From: Planctomycetota bacterium
GTDB taxonomy: Bacteria; Planctomycetota; Planctomycetia; Isosphaerales; Isosphaeraceae
Reading direction: 5' to 3'
Assembly (NCBI GenBank): GCA_021807585.1
Contig: JAKBCQ010000150.1
Coordinates: 1-6,651 of the forward strand
Length of the DNA stretch: 6,651 nucleotides
Positions 1 to 6,197 of this stretch are shown in pieces (position 1 is the first letter of the stretch; every line of letters begins with the position of its first letter). The notes under the pieces were generated by a model. That model was not told where the DNA came from and did no database searches. It was given only the letters and a program-made list of their open reading frames with translations. Made by a program: the position numbers and the translations under genes.

Positions 1-762
1 CAGCGTCGCGACGAACTTGGCGATATCCACCTCGCCGCGACCGAGCGGAACCTCCTCGCCCCACGCTCCCGAAACCTTCGGCCGAATCGCGTCCTTCACA
101 TGCACGCTCCGAATCGAACCCGCCAACAGCTCGACCGCGGCGATCGGATCGCCCATATTATATAAAAGCATGTTTGCTGGATCGAAGTTGACTTGTATGC
201 TTGGGCATTTTAACTCGTCGAGCGTCTTCTTGAGCAGGCTCGCGGGTTCCTGGCCCGTCTCGAAAGCGAGCGTGATCCCTTGTGCCGCGGCGAGATCCCC
301 CGCAAGCGAAAGCGTATCGAGAAACGACTTACGATCGCGACTTCCCGGTTCGGGAATAAAACCCGCGTGGAGAGTCAGATCGGTCAACATAAGCTCGCGT
401 GTTCGCGCAAGCCCCCATTTCAACCGTTCGATCCGTGCTCCTCGGGTCGCGGGATCGCCGAAACCTCCCGTCGCCTTGATCGTCGCGGGACTCGTGTAAT
501 CCTCGCCCGCAAATCCCAGCATCGCTCCGCTGAACTTGATCCCCGATCCGATCGCCGCGGCGGGCATCTCGTCCCCTTCAATCCACGATGCGTGATGCGG
601 GTCGCCGCACGCGATCTGCGCCGCGGCGACTCCAAGACCGTCGAGCAAGCGCTTGAACTCCGCCACGCTCGAAACCTGTAAACTCCAACTGCAAACGCCA
701 AGCGCGAACGGCGGAAGATCGCTCCGAGCCGAAGACGCGCCCGATTGTTCTGATATCGCCAT
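1..762 (-). CDS. Sugar phosphate isomerase/epimerase-like TIM barrel protein (partial, C-terminus beyond window)
   Basis: The minus frame is open from ATG at 762-760 to the left edge: 254 codons and no stop, so the C-terminus is missing. The translation resembles the xylose isomerase-like/AP endonuclease 2 TIM barrel family (PF01261). An early strand reads LGVCSWSLQ (residues 21-29). LHAGFIPEPG lies at 131-140, AFETG at 166-170, VNFDPANMLLYNMGDP at 191-206, VHVKDA at 220-225 and WGEEVPLGRGEVD at 234-246. By family knowledge Glu168, Asp194 and His221 are the expected divalent-metal ligands; the last conserved Glu would lie in the missing part. Members usually have about 270-300 residues, so perhaps 30-50 are lost. 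The family isomerises or epimerises sugars or related polyols; the substrate cannot be told from this sequence. No signal peptide or membrane segment is visible. A GGAAAG ribosome-binding-like sequence (778-773) lies 10 bases before the ATG. A terminator-like hairpin upstream suggests it is transcribed separately from the GGDEF gene. Confidence 0.88.
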   Translation of the reverse strand, partial: MAISEQSGASSARSDLPPFALGVCSWSLQVSSVAEFKRLLDGLGVAAAQIACGDPHHASWIEGDEMPAAAIGSGIKFSGAMLGFAGEDYTSPATIKATGGFGDPATRGARIERLKWGLARTRELMLTDLTLHAGFIPEPGSRDRKSFLDTLSLAGDLAAAQGITLAFETGQEPASLLKKTLDELKCPSIQVNFDPANMLLYNMGDPIAAVELLAGSIRSVHVKDAIRPKVSGAWGEEVPLGRGEVDIAKFVATL

Positions 763-803
763 ATTTTTTTATCTTTCCATCTAATAATTTCAATATATTG
801 TAA
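763..803 (-). promoter_or_regulatory. AT-rich leader and possible promoter of the isomerase gene, with ribosome binding site
   Basis: This is a roughly 40-base AT-rich stretch in otherwise GC-rich DNA, immediately before the ATG at 762. It contains the perfect palindrome CAATATATTG (791-800), several TA-rich candidates for a -10 element, and GGAAAG (778-773) at 10 bases from the ATG. No clean -35/-10 pair with standard spacing can be named, so the exact promoter is unresolved. The ribosome-binding-like sequence and the family match together support the start at 762. Confidence 0.35.
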
Positions 804-823
804 CGTCGACGGAATCGATCGCT

Positions 824-837
824 CCGCCGATCGGCGG
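824..837. repeat. Perfect 14-base palindrome
   Basis: CCGCCGATCGGCGG is exactly self-complementary. It lies about 60-75 bases upstream of the isomerase start and just upstream of the AT-rich leader, a place where a dimeric repressor could bind. It also contains the GATC word that is abundant throughout the window, so the palindrome may only reflect local base composition. Confidence 0.4.
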
Positions 838-887
838 TTCGATCCCGAGCGGTCGATTTTACGGCGAAAGCGCGCCGCGGGCGAACG

Positions 888-909
888 AAAAAAGCGTGCG
901 ATCGACGCT
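888..909 (-). terminator. Candidate intrinsic terminator after the FHA-GGDEF gene
   Basis: On the minus strand AGCGT (909-905) pairs perfectly with ACGCT (897-893) around a 7-base loop, and a run of six T follows (893-888, overlapping the stem by one base). It lies about 145 bases past the GGDEF stop. The stem is short at 5 bp, but stem plus T-run is the expected arrangement, and no other T-run of this kind occurs between the stop and this point. Confidence 0.5.
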
Positions 910-1054
910 GGTCCCCCGCCGATCGATTCTCACAAGGCGGGACGCACGGCGAGCGCGCGCGAGCCCAAAACCCGCGCCGCGGTCGCTGATCAATACAACC
1001 GCCGTGTCTGGACGAACGACGAACGGCCGGCCCGAAGAACGCGTCTCCTGATCA

Positions 1055-2026
1055 TCAAATCTCAAATGTCGTGTGCGTGCCGCCCCCCGGCGACGACAGC
1101 GACGGTCGACCCAGCACGACCCGATTCCGTCCCAATTTCTTGGCTCGATACAAACAGAGATCCGCCGATGCGATCAGCGACGGAACGTCCGCGGGTTGAT
1201 CGGGTTGAGCGCAAACGAGACCGACGCTCGCGGTGACCGGAATCCGCTCGCCCCGCGGCGCCCGAATCGATCGCTCCTCGATATCGCGGCGGATCCGCTC
1301 GGCGCGATCGGTCGCCTGATCCGCCGACGATACCGGAAGAGCCACGATGAACTCCTCCCCCCCGTACCGCGCCGCGAGATCCTCGACACGCGTCGATTGC
1401 CGCAACGACTGCGCCACCTCGCGCAAAACCACGTCCCCCGTATCGTGCCCGTATGTATCATTAATCGATTTAAAATAATCGATATCCAACATGATAATAG
1501 CCAAAACAAGTTGCTTTTTAACGGCGCAACCATGCAATATAAACACTTGATCGTTAAAATAACCGCGATTATACAACCGCGTGAGCGGATCGCGCACGGC
1601 GCGGTCGAAAAGCTCACGCTGGAACCGTTCGTCGGCCGCGTCGGGACGGACGATCTTGACGACGACCGTCGCGCCGAGCTGAATCCGATCGCCGTCGCGC
1701 ACTTTAATCGGCTTCTGTTTCTCAACACGTGCGCCGTTGAGGTACGTTCCGTTCGTGCTCCCCAGATCGGTCAATTTCGCGGTCCCTTCGCTTTCGTGCG
1801 AGATCACCGCATGAAACCGAGAGACCGTTTCGTCGTTGAATTGAATCGAATTGTCGCTCGAACGACCAATCCGATTGATCCCCGGATGAAGCATCACGAG
1901 AGCCCCCGGAACGCCCCCGTTTTGGATCAACAGATAAAGCGGACGGGGATCCTCGGGGCGACACGTGTCGATGACCCGGCGTTCCCTCGCCAAATCGCTG
2001 AGGAATGTAACCCCTTTGTCGTCCAT
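1055..2026 (-). CDS. FHA-GGDEF protein, probable diguanylate cyclase
   Basis: This is a 323-aa soluble two-domain protein. The N-terminal FHA domain (about 46-125) shows GRSSDNSI at 54-61, SRFHA at 69-73, LGSTNGTYLNG at 88-98 and DGDRIQLG at 111-118, the usual phosphothreonine-binding signature. The GGDEF domain (about 143-306) shows DPLTRLYNRGYF at 146-157, LDIDYFKSIND at 180-190, GHDTGD at 193-198 and the catalytic GGEEF at 222-226. RVED at 213-216, five residues before GGEEF, matches the RxxD inhibitory c-di-GMP site. It should make c-di-GMP from two GTP, with product inhibition and input probably from Ser/Thr kinase signalling; this is family inference. The frame is open upstream to a TTG at 2167, but ATG 2026 is preferred: GAGGGG lies nine bases before it and the extra 47 residues look non-coding. 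No signal peptide or membrane segment is seen. It probably has its own promoter (2115-2142). Confidence 0.95.
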   Translation of the reverse strand: MDDKGVTFLSDLARERRVIDTCRPEDPRPLYLLIQNGGVPGALVMLHPGINRIGRSSDNSIQFNDETVSRFHAVISHESEGTAKLTDLGSTNGTYLNGARVEKQKPIKVRDGDRIQLGATVVVKIVRPDAADERFQRELFDRAVRDPLTRLYNRGYFNDQVFILHGCAVKKQLVLAIIMLDIDYFKSINDTYGHDTGDVVLREVAQSLRQSTRVEDLAARYGGEEFIVALPVSSADQATDRAERIRRDIEERSIRAPRGERIPVTASVGLVCAQPDQPADVPSLIASADLCLYRAKKLGRNRVVLGRPSLSSPGGGTHTTFEI

Positions 2027-2090
2027 GTCTTCAAACCCCTCGGAGAATGTTTGATCGCTTCCAAAGCGACGACCGGCGCGCGACGTTGGA

Positions 2091-2109
2091 ATTCCAAAAC
2101 CGACTCCTC
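2091..2109. repeat. Short direct repeat, copy 1 (5' leader of FHA-GGDEF)
   Basis: ATTCCAAAAC followed by CGACTCCTC. The same word occurs at 2243-2262 with one extra T in the middle. This copy lies downstream of the candidate TTGACA promoter, so it would be in the transcribed leader of the FHA-GGDEF gene. I did not find a third full copy in the window. Confidence 0.5.
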
Positions 2110-2114
2110 TTAGC

Positions 2115-2142
2115 AGCCTAGTTCGCCGCTCCCGATTGTCAA
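2115..2142 (-). promoter_or_regulatory. Candidate sigma70-type promoter for the FHA-GGDEF gene
   Basis: A perfect -35 consensus TTGACA lies at 2142-2137. After 16 bases comes TAGGCT (2120-2115), which matches only three of six consensus -10 positions. It would give a leader of roughly 80 bases before the ATG at 2026. The position just after a terminator-like hairpin supports a promoter here, but the weak -10 keeps confidence low. Confidence 0.35.
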
Positions 2143-2186
2143 TTGTTCTACGCCGGCCGAACGCCAAGGTTGTATGTCGTCTCTAC

Positions 2187-2231
2187 AAAAAACACCCCCG
2201 AAGCGAGCGTGCATGCTCGACTGAAAGGTGT
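2187..2231 (-). terminator. Candidate intrinsic terminator after the TPR-CHAT gene
   Basis: On the minus strand ACACC (2231-2227) can pair with GGTGT (2196-2192). Inside this, CGAGC (2219-2215) pairs with GCTCG (2208-2204) around a 6-base loop. Six T (2192-2187) follow directly. It starts about 130 bases after the TPR-CHAT stop. The two 5-bp stems are separated by unpaired bases, so folding strength is moderate. Confidence 0.45.
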
Positions 2232-2242
2232 CGAAGGCGCCG

Positions 2243-2262
2243 ATTCCAAAACTCGACTCCTC
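2243..2262. repeat. Short direct repeat, copy 2 (3' tail of TPR-CHAT)
   Basis: ATTCCAAAACTCGACTCCTC matches the 19-base copy at 2091-2109 except for one inserted T, in the same orientation and about 150 bases away. It lies between the TPR-CHAT stop and the candidate terminator. Its role is unknown; a duplicated protein or RNA binding site and chance are both possible. Confidence 0.5.
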
Positions 2263-2361
2263 GCCGAATAGCGCGCGGCCCAGCGACGTCGGCTACACAT
2301 CATAGAATTTTCATAGTCAATATATCTATGAGCGATCGGCTAGATCGATCTGGACGCGATC

Positions 2362-5300
2362 TCACCGCGGATCGCCCCAGAGAACGAACGAACCCCACGA
2401 ATTGACCGCCGGCCGCTTCGCCCCGGAGTCTCCCTTGACGGTCGCGCCGGCGGGCGCCGTCGACGAGCCCCGAATCAGGTCGAGCCGCGCCGCTCGAAAA
2501 GCGTCCATACAAGATTGTTTCTTCACATAAAGATTTTTGAGGTAAAGAGTTAAAAACGCCTCGGTCGTCGCGGGATCGTCGCCGCCGAGCACCGTCACGA
2601 CGCTCCGCGCTCCCGCCGCGGCGAACGCCGACGCGATTCCCCGAGGCGTCGGGCCGATCACCCCCTTCGGCGCCGCGACCGTCGCCGCGACGATCGCATC
2701 CCGACCCGCGAGATTCCAATCCGCGATCGCCTCGACCGTCGCGAATCCGATCGATCGATCCTCAAGTTGATAAGCGTTTGATTGTTTCTTAATCGAATTG
2801 AAGCCCGCGAACGCCAATCCTTCGAGAAGAGCCGGATCGTAACCGACGATTTCACGCCGCGTGATCGATTCAAACGAAACAAGACCGATCGATCCGCGCG
2901 GCGAATCGATCGCCGAGGGGATCCTCCCGGAACCCGATAAAGCCGAGGTCGCAATCGCGATCAACCGCGCGTGCGCCGCGGCCTCGACGATCTTGCGCCC
3001 CGTCGCCGCCGCTCCCGAAAGCTCGACGACGGGCTCGACCCCGCTCGCTCGAACCGCTCGAGCGAGCGCTTTCGCTCGCGCCGCCGCGGCGCCGTCGGGC
3101 TGCATTTTTTCCCCAGTCAAAACAAGCGGCGACATCCGTCGGAGAACTTCGGTCGCAACCGACGCGTCTGAACCTTGAGCCCCCCCCTCGCCCGACTCCG
3201 TCGTCGGATCGCTCCGATCAAAATCGACGTTCGCCGCGACGACACCCCCCGCGGCGCCGGGATCGATCGAAGCACGCGGTCCACATAACAGCCGCGCATC
3301 GGGTATTAACATAAACGCATATTTTTCAATCAGATGCGACCCCGGCGTCGCGCCGGGGAGCGCGTCCCAGGGCGTCGCGTCGATCGCGCCGTCGGGTGAT
3401 ATCAATACGTGATCGGTCCCTTGAATTTTTGATTCAAGCGGCGCCCATACGCGTTTTTTCAGCGCGGCGAGTTCAGAGGTCGGATCGCGTCCCGGCTCGT
3501 TGATCGCGACGAGAGCCCTTTCGACCGCGCCGTCGATCGCCAAAGCGGCTCCCAATTCGACGCGTTCGGGCGCCCCCCCGCGCCTGATCACGAACGCCGC
3601 GTAACGCGGCTCGCGCCGGGTCGACCTACCGTCTTCAATCGGTTCTTGATATTCATACACGATAAAATCAATGAACGCCGATCCCTCAGGGAGCGCCGCG
3701 GCGACGATTTCGGGACGCAAATCAAATCGCCCCGCCCCCGACCGTTCCGCGAGCTCGCTTTCAAGCCGGCCGCGTTCTGTTATTAAATTATGTATGAGCT
3801 TAATCTTGTTTTCAACTTCATCGGCGCCCGAGCGAGCGAGGTCGGCGTAAGCCGATGTAAGCCGCCCCCGCACCCGCGAAGCACCGGCGATCAAGTCGCG
3901 CGCGGAGCGATCGCGATCGAGCCGTCCCCGCGCCGTCGTCGTCGCGAGCGGAAATCCCTTCCAGGATAGCACGTGCTTATATACTTTTGCATCTTGGTCG
4001 CGGTGAGAGTCGGTCAGCGTCAGCGCGAGATCGACCGCGGCCTTGCGACGGCGCTCGATCGCGACGAGTTGACGATCGACGAGCGCAAGCCCCGACTTGG
4101 CGACCGCCCCCTCGAACAGATCGAGTGCGAGCTCAACCTCGACGAGCGACCTGGCGTCGTCGCCGGCTCGAAACGCGATCAGCGCAAGATCGAGCCGATT
4201 GAACGCGACTCCCGGATGTCCCTCGCCGAGCGTATCGCGGCGGATCGCGAGTTCCTCGGTCGAAAGCTTGCGGGCGCGATCCAAATCCCCCGCACGAGTC
4301 TTGAGAGCCGCGAGATCCCCCAGCGCCCCCGCGAAACCGGGCCCGCGCGAACCCTGACCAGACCCCCTCAGATCGCGCACCTCCTCGAACCGCGCTTCGC
4401 CCCGATCAATCCGACCCGCCGCCGCCTCAATTTCGCCCAAAACCGCCAAAGTGTTAATATAATCCGGATGCCGATTTCCTAACACGTCGATCCGTATCGC
4501 ACGCGCGCCGTCGATCGCTTCGCGCGCCGTCGCATAATCCTCGCGATCGATCGCCGTCGTCCCCAGGCCGAAAAGCGCCGCGGCCAGATCGCCCCGGGTC
4601 TTCCCCTGGATCGCTCCGTACGCCCCCGCTACCCGTCCAAACAGCGCCTTCGCTTCGTCGAACCGACCCTGCTCATGATAAACGACGGCCAAATTCAACA
4701 CGCTCATTAACGTGTTTACATCTTTTTGACCGAGCGTTTTCTCGCGAATCCGCAGCGCCCGTTCGTAATACACGCCCGCCGCGGCGAGATCCCCCTGCGC
4801 CCGCGCCGTGCTCGCGAGATTCGTCAATCCCGTCGCGGTTGAAAGGTGTTCGCCGCCGAGCCCGCGAATCCGCGACGCCACCGCAAGCTCGAGCAACCGC
4901 CGAGCCTCCCCCAAAACGCCTTGCGCCCGATAAAATTCGGCCAGATTCGCCAGGCTTACCGCGTAATCGGGCGAACGATCTCCCACAACCTCTTTCCGAA
5001 TCGCCAGCGCCTTCTCAAACAGCGGCTTCGCCCGGGCGAAATCCCCCTTCGCCTGCATCAGCACCGCAAGATTGTTCAGGCTCGTCAAATACGCGGGATG
5101 GCGTTCGCCGATCGTTTCCTTCCTGATCCGAAGCGCCTCCTCGATCATCTCGCGGGCGGCCGACAGATCATTCTGCGCCCATAACAACATGCCTAGATTG
5201 TTCAGGCTCGTCGCGTAATCGGGATGCTTGATTCCCGATTCCTCCTTGCGCCGCGCAAGCGCGTGCTCAAGAAGCAGCCGCGCCGCGGGAAGATCGCCGA

Positions 5301-6117
5301 TCTCCTGCAGCGAAGCCGCGACGTCGTCGAGCGAATCGATGAACATCGATCGCCTGTCGGTCGAATATTGAATCCCAAGCGCGCCCCGAATCAACGCCTG
5401 AGCCCCGGCGACGTTCCCCATCTTTTCATCAAGAAGTGCAAGGTTAATCATGCTTGTCGCGTATTCGCTCGAATATTCTCCCGCGGCCTCCTTGCGAATC
5501 GCCATCGCCTCTTCAAACAGCCTGCGCGCCTCGGCGAAATCGCCCCGCTCGAGCGCGAGTTTGGCGAGATTATCGAGCGCGTTCGCGTAATCGACATGCT
5601 TCCAACCAAGCGAATCTTTGCGAATCCGCGCCCCCTCCTCGAACAACACCCGCGCCTGGTCGAGCTTTCCTTGCGCTTTGAATAAAAGCGCAAGATTATC
5701 CAGATTCTTGGCGTAATCGGGGTGACGATCGCCGAGATTCTCCTTCTCGATCCGCAGCGCCTGTTCGATCAGCGGCTGCGCCCCCGCGAGATCTCCCTGC
5801 GACCACAACAATCGCCCCAGATGATTGAGCGACGCGGCGTAAGCGGGATTCCTCTCGCCCAGCGCCTCGCGGCGAATGTCGACGATCCGCCGGGTCGCAC
5901 TCATCACCTCTCGCAGCCGCCCCTCGGCCGAAAGTTTGGGGATCTCGTCCTGCAACTTTTTGGCTTCGGCAAGCTTGACGTCGGCGTCGCGCCGGGCGCG
6001 ATCGCGCGCATCCTTTACGCCCCGCCCAGCCGAATCCGCGGACGACTTCGCCTCGGGTCGCGGCGAATCCTGCGTTCCTAATAAAGTGCAAATAAGAACA
6101 CAATACAAATAATTCAT
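2362..6117 (-). CDS. TPR-repeat protein with C-terminal CHAT domain lacking the catalytic His and Cys
   Basis: The protein has 1251 aa. Residues 1-14 are hydrophobic (YLYCVLICTLLG), a short signal-like segment without a basic n-region, so export is uncertain. Residues 20-86 are charged and probably helical. Residues 87-672 form 14 tandem TPR units. Residues 673-800 are a helical linker with the WKG motif (719-721) often seen before CHAT domains. The CHAT domain (about 800-1248) keeps ISPDGAIDATPWDAL (906-920), SGAAATG (1034-1040), LLEGLAFAGFN (1097-1107), ATVEAIADWNL (1126-1136) and AFAAAGARSVVTVLGGDDPATTEAF (begins 1164, given in parts: AGARSVV 1168-1174, DDPATTEAF 1180-1188). The ATHG His position is Ser1058 and the LSAC Cys position is Val1147, so peptidase activity is unlikely. 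The probable role is a protein-binding scaffold; partners are unknown. The frame is open up to a TTG at 6402, but ATG 6117 is chosen because the hydrophobic start and AT-rich codons begin there and the upstream residues look non-coding. A GGGATC sequence lies 8 bases before it. Confidence 0.93.
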   Translation of the reverse strand: MNYLYCVLICTLLGTQDSPRPEAKSSADSAGRGVKDARDRARRDADVKLAEAKKLQDEIPKLSAEGRLREVMSATRRIVDIRREALGERNPAYAASLNHLGRLLWSQGDLAGAQPLIEQALRIEKENLGDRHPDYAKNLDNLALLFKAQGKLDQARVLFEEGARIRKDSLGWKHVDYANALDNLAKLALERGDFAEARRLFEEAMAIRKEAAGEYSSEYATSMINLALLDEKMGNVAGAQALIRGALGIQYSTDRRSMFIDSLDDVAASLQEIGDLPAARLLLEHALARRKEESGIKHPDYATSLNNLGMLLWAQNDLSAAREMIEEALRIRKETIGERHPAYLTSLNNLAVLMQAKGDFARAKPLFEKALAIRKEVVGDRSPDYAVSLANLAEFYRAQGVLGEARRLLELAVASRIRGLGGEHLSTATGLTNLASTARAQGDLAAAGVYYERALRIREKTLGQKDVNTLMSVLNLAVVYHEQGRFDEAKALFGRVAGAYGAIQGKTRGDLAAALFGLGTTAIDREDYATAREAIDGARAIRIDVLGNRHPDYINTLAVLGEIEAAAGRIDRGEARFEEVRDLRGSGQGSRGPGFAGALGDLAALKTRAGDLDRARKLSTEELAIRRDTLGEGHPGVAFNRLDLALIAFRAGDDARSLVEVELALDLFEGAVAKSGLALVDRQLVAIERRRKAAVDLALTLTDSHRDQDAKVYKHVLSWKGFPLATTTARGRLDRDRSARDLIAGASRVRGRLTSAYADLARSGADEVENKIKLIHNLITERGRLESELAERSGAGRFDLRPEIVAAALPEGSAFIDFIVYEYQEPIEDGRSTRREPRYAAFVIRRGGAPERVELGAALAIDGAVERALVAINEPGRDPTSELAALKKRVWAPLESKIQGTDHVLISPDGAIDATPWDALPGATPGSHLIEKYAFMLIPDARLLCGPRASIDPGAAGGVVAANVDFDRSDPTTESGEGGAQGSDASVATEVLRRMSPLVLTGEKMQPDGAAAARAKALARAVRASGVEPVVELSGAAATGRKIVEAAAHARLIAIATSALSGSGRIPSAIDSPRGSIGLVSFESITRREIVGYDPALLEGLAFAGFNSIKKQSNAYQLEDRSIGFATVEAIADWNLAGRDAIVAATVAAPKGVIGPTPRGIASAFAAAGARSVVTVLGGDDPATTEAFLTLYLKNLYVKKQSCMDAFRAARLDLIRGSSTAPAGATVKGDSGAKRPAVNSWGSFVLWGDPR
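4102..5859 (-). repeat. Tandem TPR array, 14 units, 126-base period
   Basis: This stretch encodes residues 87-672 of the TPR-CHAT protein. Units begin at residues 87, 129, 171, 213, 255, 295, 337, 379, 421, 463, 505, 547, 589 and 631. Thirteen are exactly 42 residues; the unit at 255-294 is 40 and lacks the G..HPDYA turn. The typical unit reads G-x-x-H-P-D-Y-A, then S-L-N-N-L-A, then Q-G-D-x-x-x-A, then L-F-E-x-A-L-x-I-R-K-E. This is the kinesin-light-chain-like (TPR_10/TPR_12) type of 42-residue repeat. Units in the middle (295-378) are closest to consensus; units from about 421 onward drift away. Confidence 0.92.
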
Positions 6118-6197
6118 GTCGTCGGATCCCGCGAAAAGCGAAGTCGTCGAGGAAAACGCTCGGGAAGGGCGGAACTCCCGCTCAAACCTGATTTCAT
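6114..6197 (-). CDS. Possible 27-residue leader ORF overlapping the TPR-CHAT start
   Basis: The frame starts at ATG 6197-6195 and stops at TGA 6116-6114, overlapping the TPR-CHAT ATG (6117-6115) as ATGA, the classic layout for translational coupling. AAGG lies four bases before its ATG. The peptide begins MKSGLSGSS and is rich in Arg, Ser and Pro; it resembles no known family and has no membrane segment. The TPR-CHAT start has only a modest ribosome-binding sequence of its own, which would suit coupling. An ORF this short with such an overlap can arise by chance, so this is a suggestion only. Confidence 0.25.
   Translation of the reverse strand: MKSGLSGSSALPERFPRRLRFSRDPTT

Larger units (their letters stand above)
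763..1054. other. Intergenic region between the FHA-GGDEF gene and the isomerase gene
   Basis: No credible gene was found here; the open frames are GC-rich and resemble no family. Read on the minus strand, it holds the 3' tail of the GGDEF transcript, a terminator-like hairpin at 888-909, a perfect 14-base palindrome at 824-837 and then an abrupt AT-rich stretch (763-800) directly before the isomerase start. This order fits the end of one transcription unit and the start of the next. Confidence 0.6.
2027..2361. other. Intergenic region between the TPR-CHAT gene and the FHA-GGDEF gene
   Basis: There are 335 bases with no credible gene. Read on the minus strand after the TPR-CHAT stop: an AT-rich stretch with two CATAG copies and one CTATG (about 2300-2330), a 20-base word repeated at 2091-2109, a nested hairpin followed by T-rich sequence (2187-2231), a perfect TTGACA (2142-2137), and a GAGGGG ribosome-binding sequence before the ATG at 2026. 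The layout suggests that one transcript ends and another begins here. Confidence 0.6.

Noticed and set aside
17..681. Plus-strand open frames opposite the isomerase gene
   Set aside because: The minus frame matches the isomerase family at many motifs; the plus frames have no recognisable content.
1073..2113. A 346-codon open frame on the plus strand
   Set aside because: It is exactly antisense to the FHA-GGDEF gene, is Arg/Pro-rich and resembles no family. Long antisense frames are expected in GC-rich DNA with this codon use.
2300..2330. CATAG/CTATG repeats after the TPR-CHAT stop as a terminator
   Set aside because: The stems are only five AT-rich base pairs and no T-run follows. The hairpin at 2187-2231 is a better candidate.
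3973..4482. A 169-codon open frame on the plus strand, with several smaller ones between 4839 and 5685
   Set aside because: They are antisense to the TPR array. Their apparent repetition only mirrors the 126-base TPR period.
2362..6117. A CRISPR-linked caspase system (Csx29/Craspase-like) or another active CHAT defence module
   Set aside because: There is no CRISPR array, no Cas gene and no substrate-like neighbour in the window, and the His and Cys of the CHAT domain appear to be missing.
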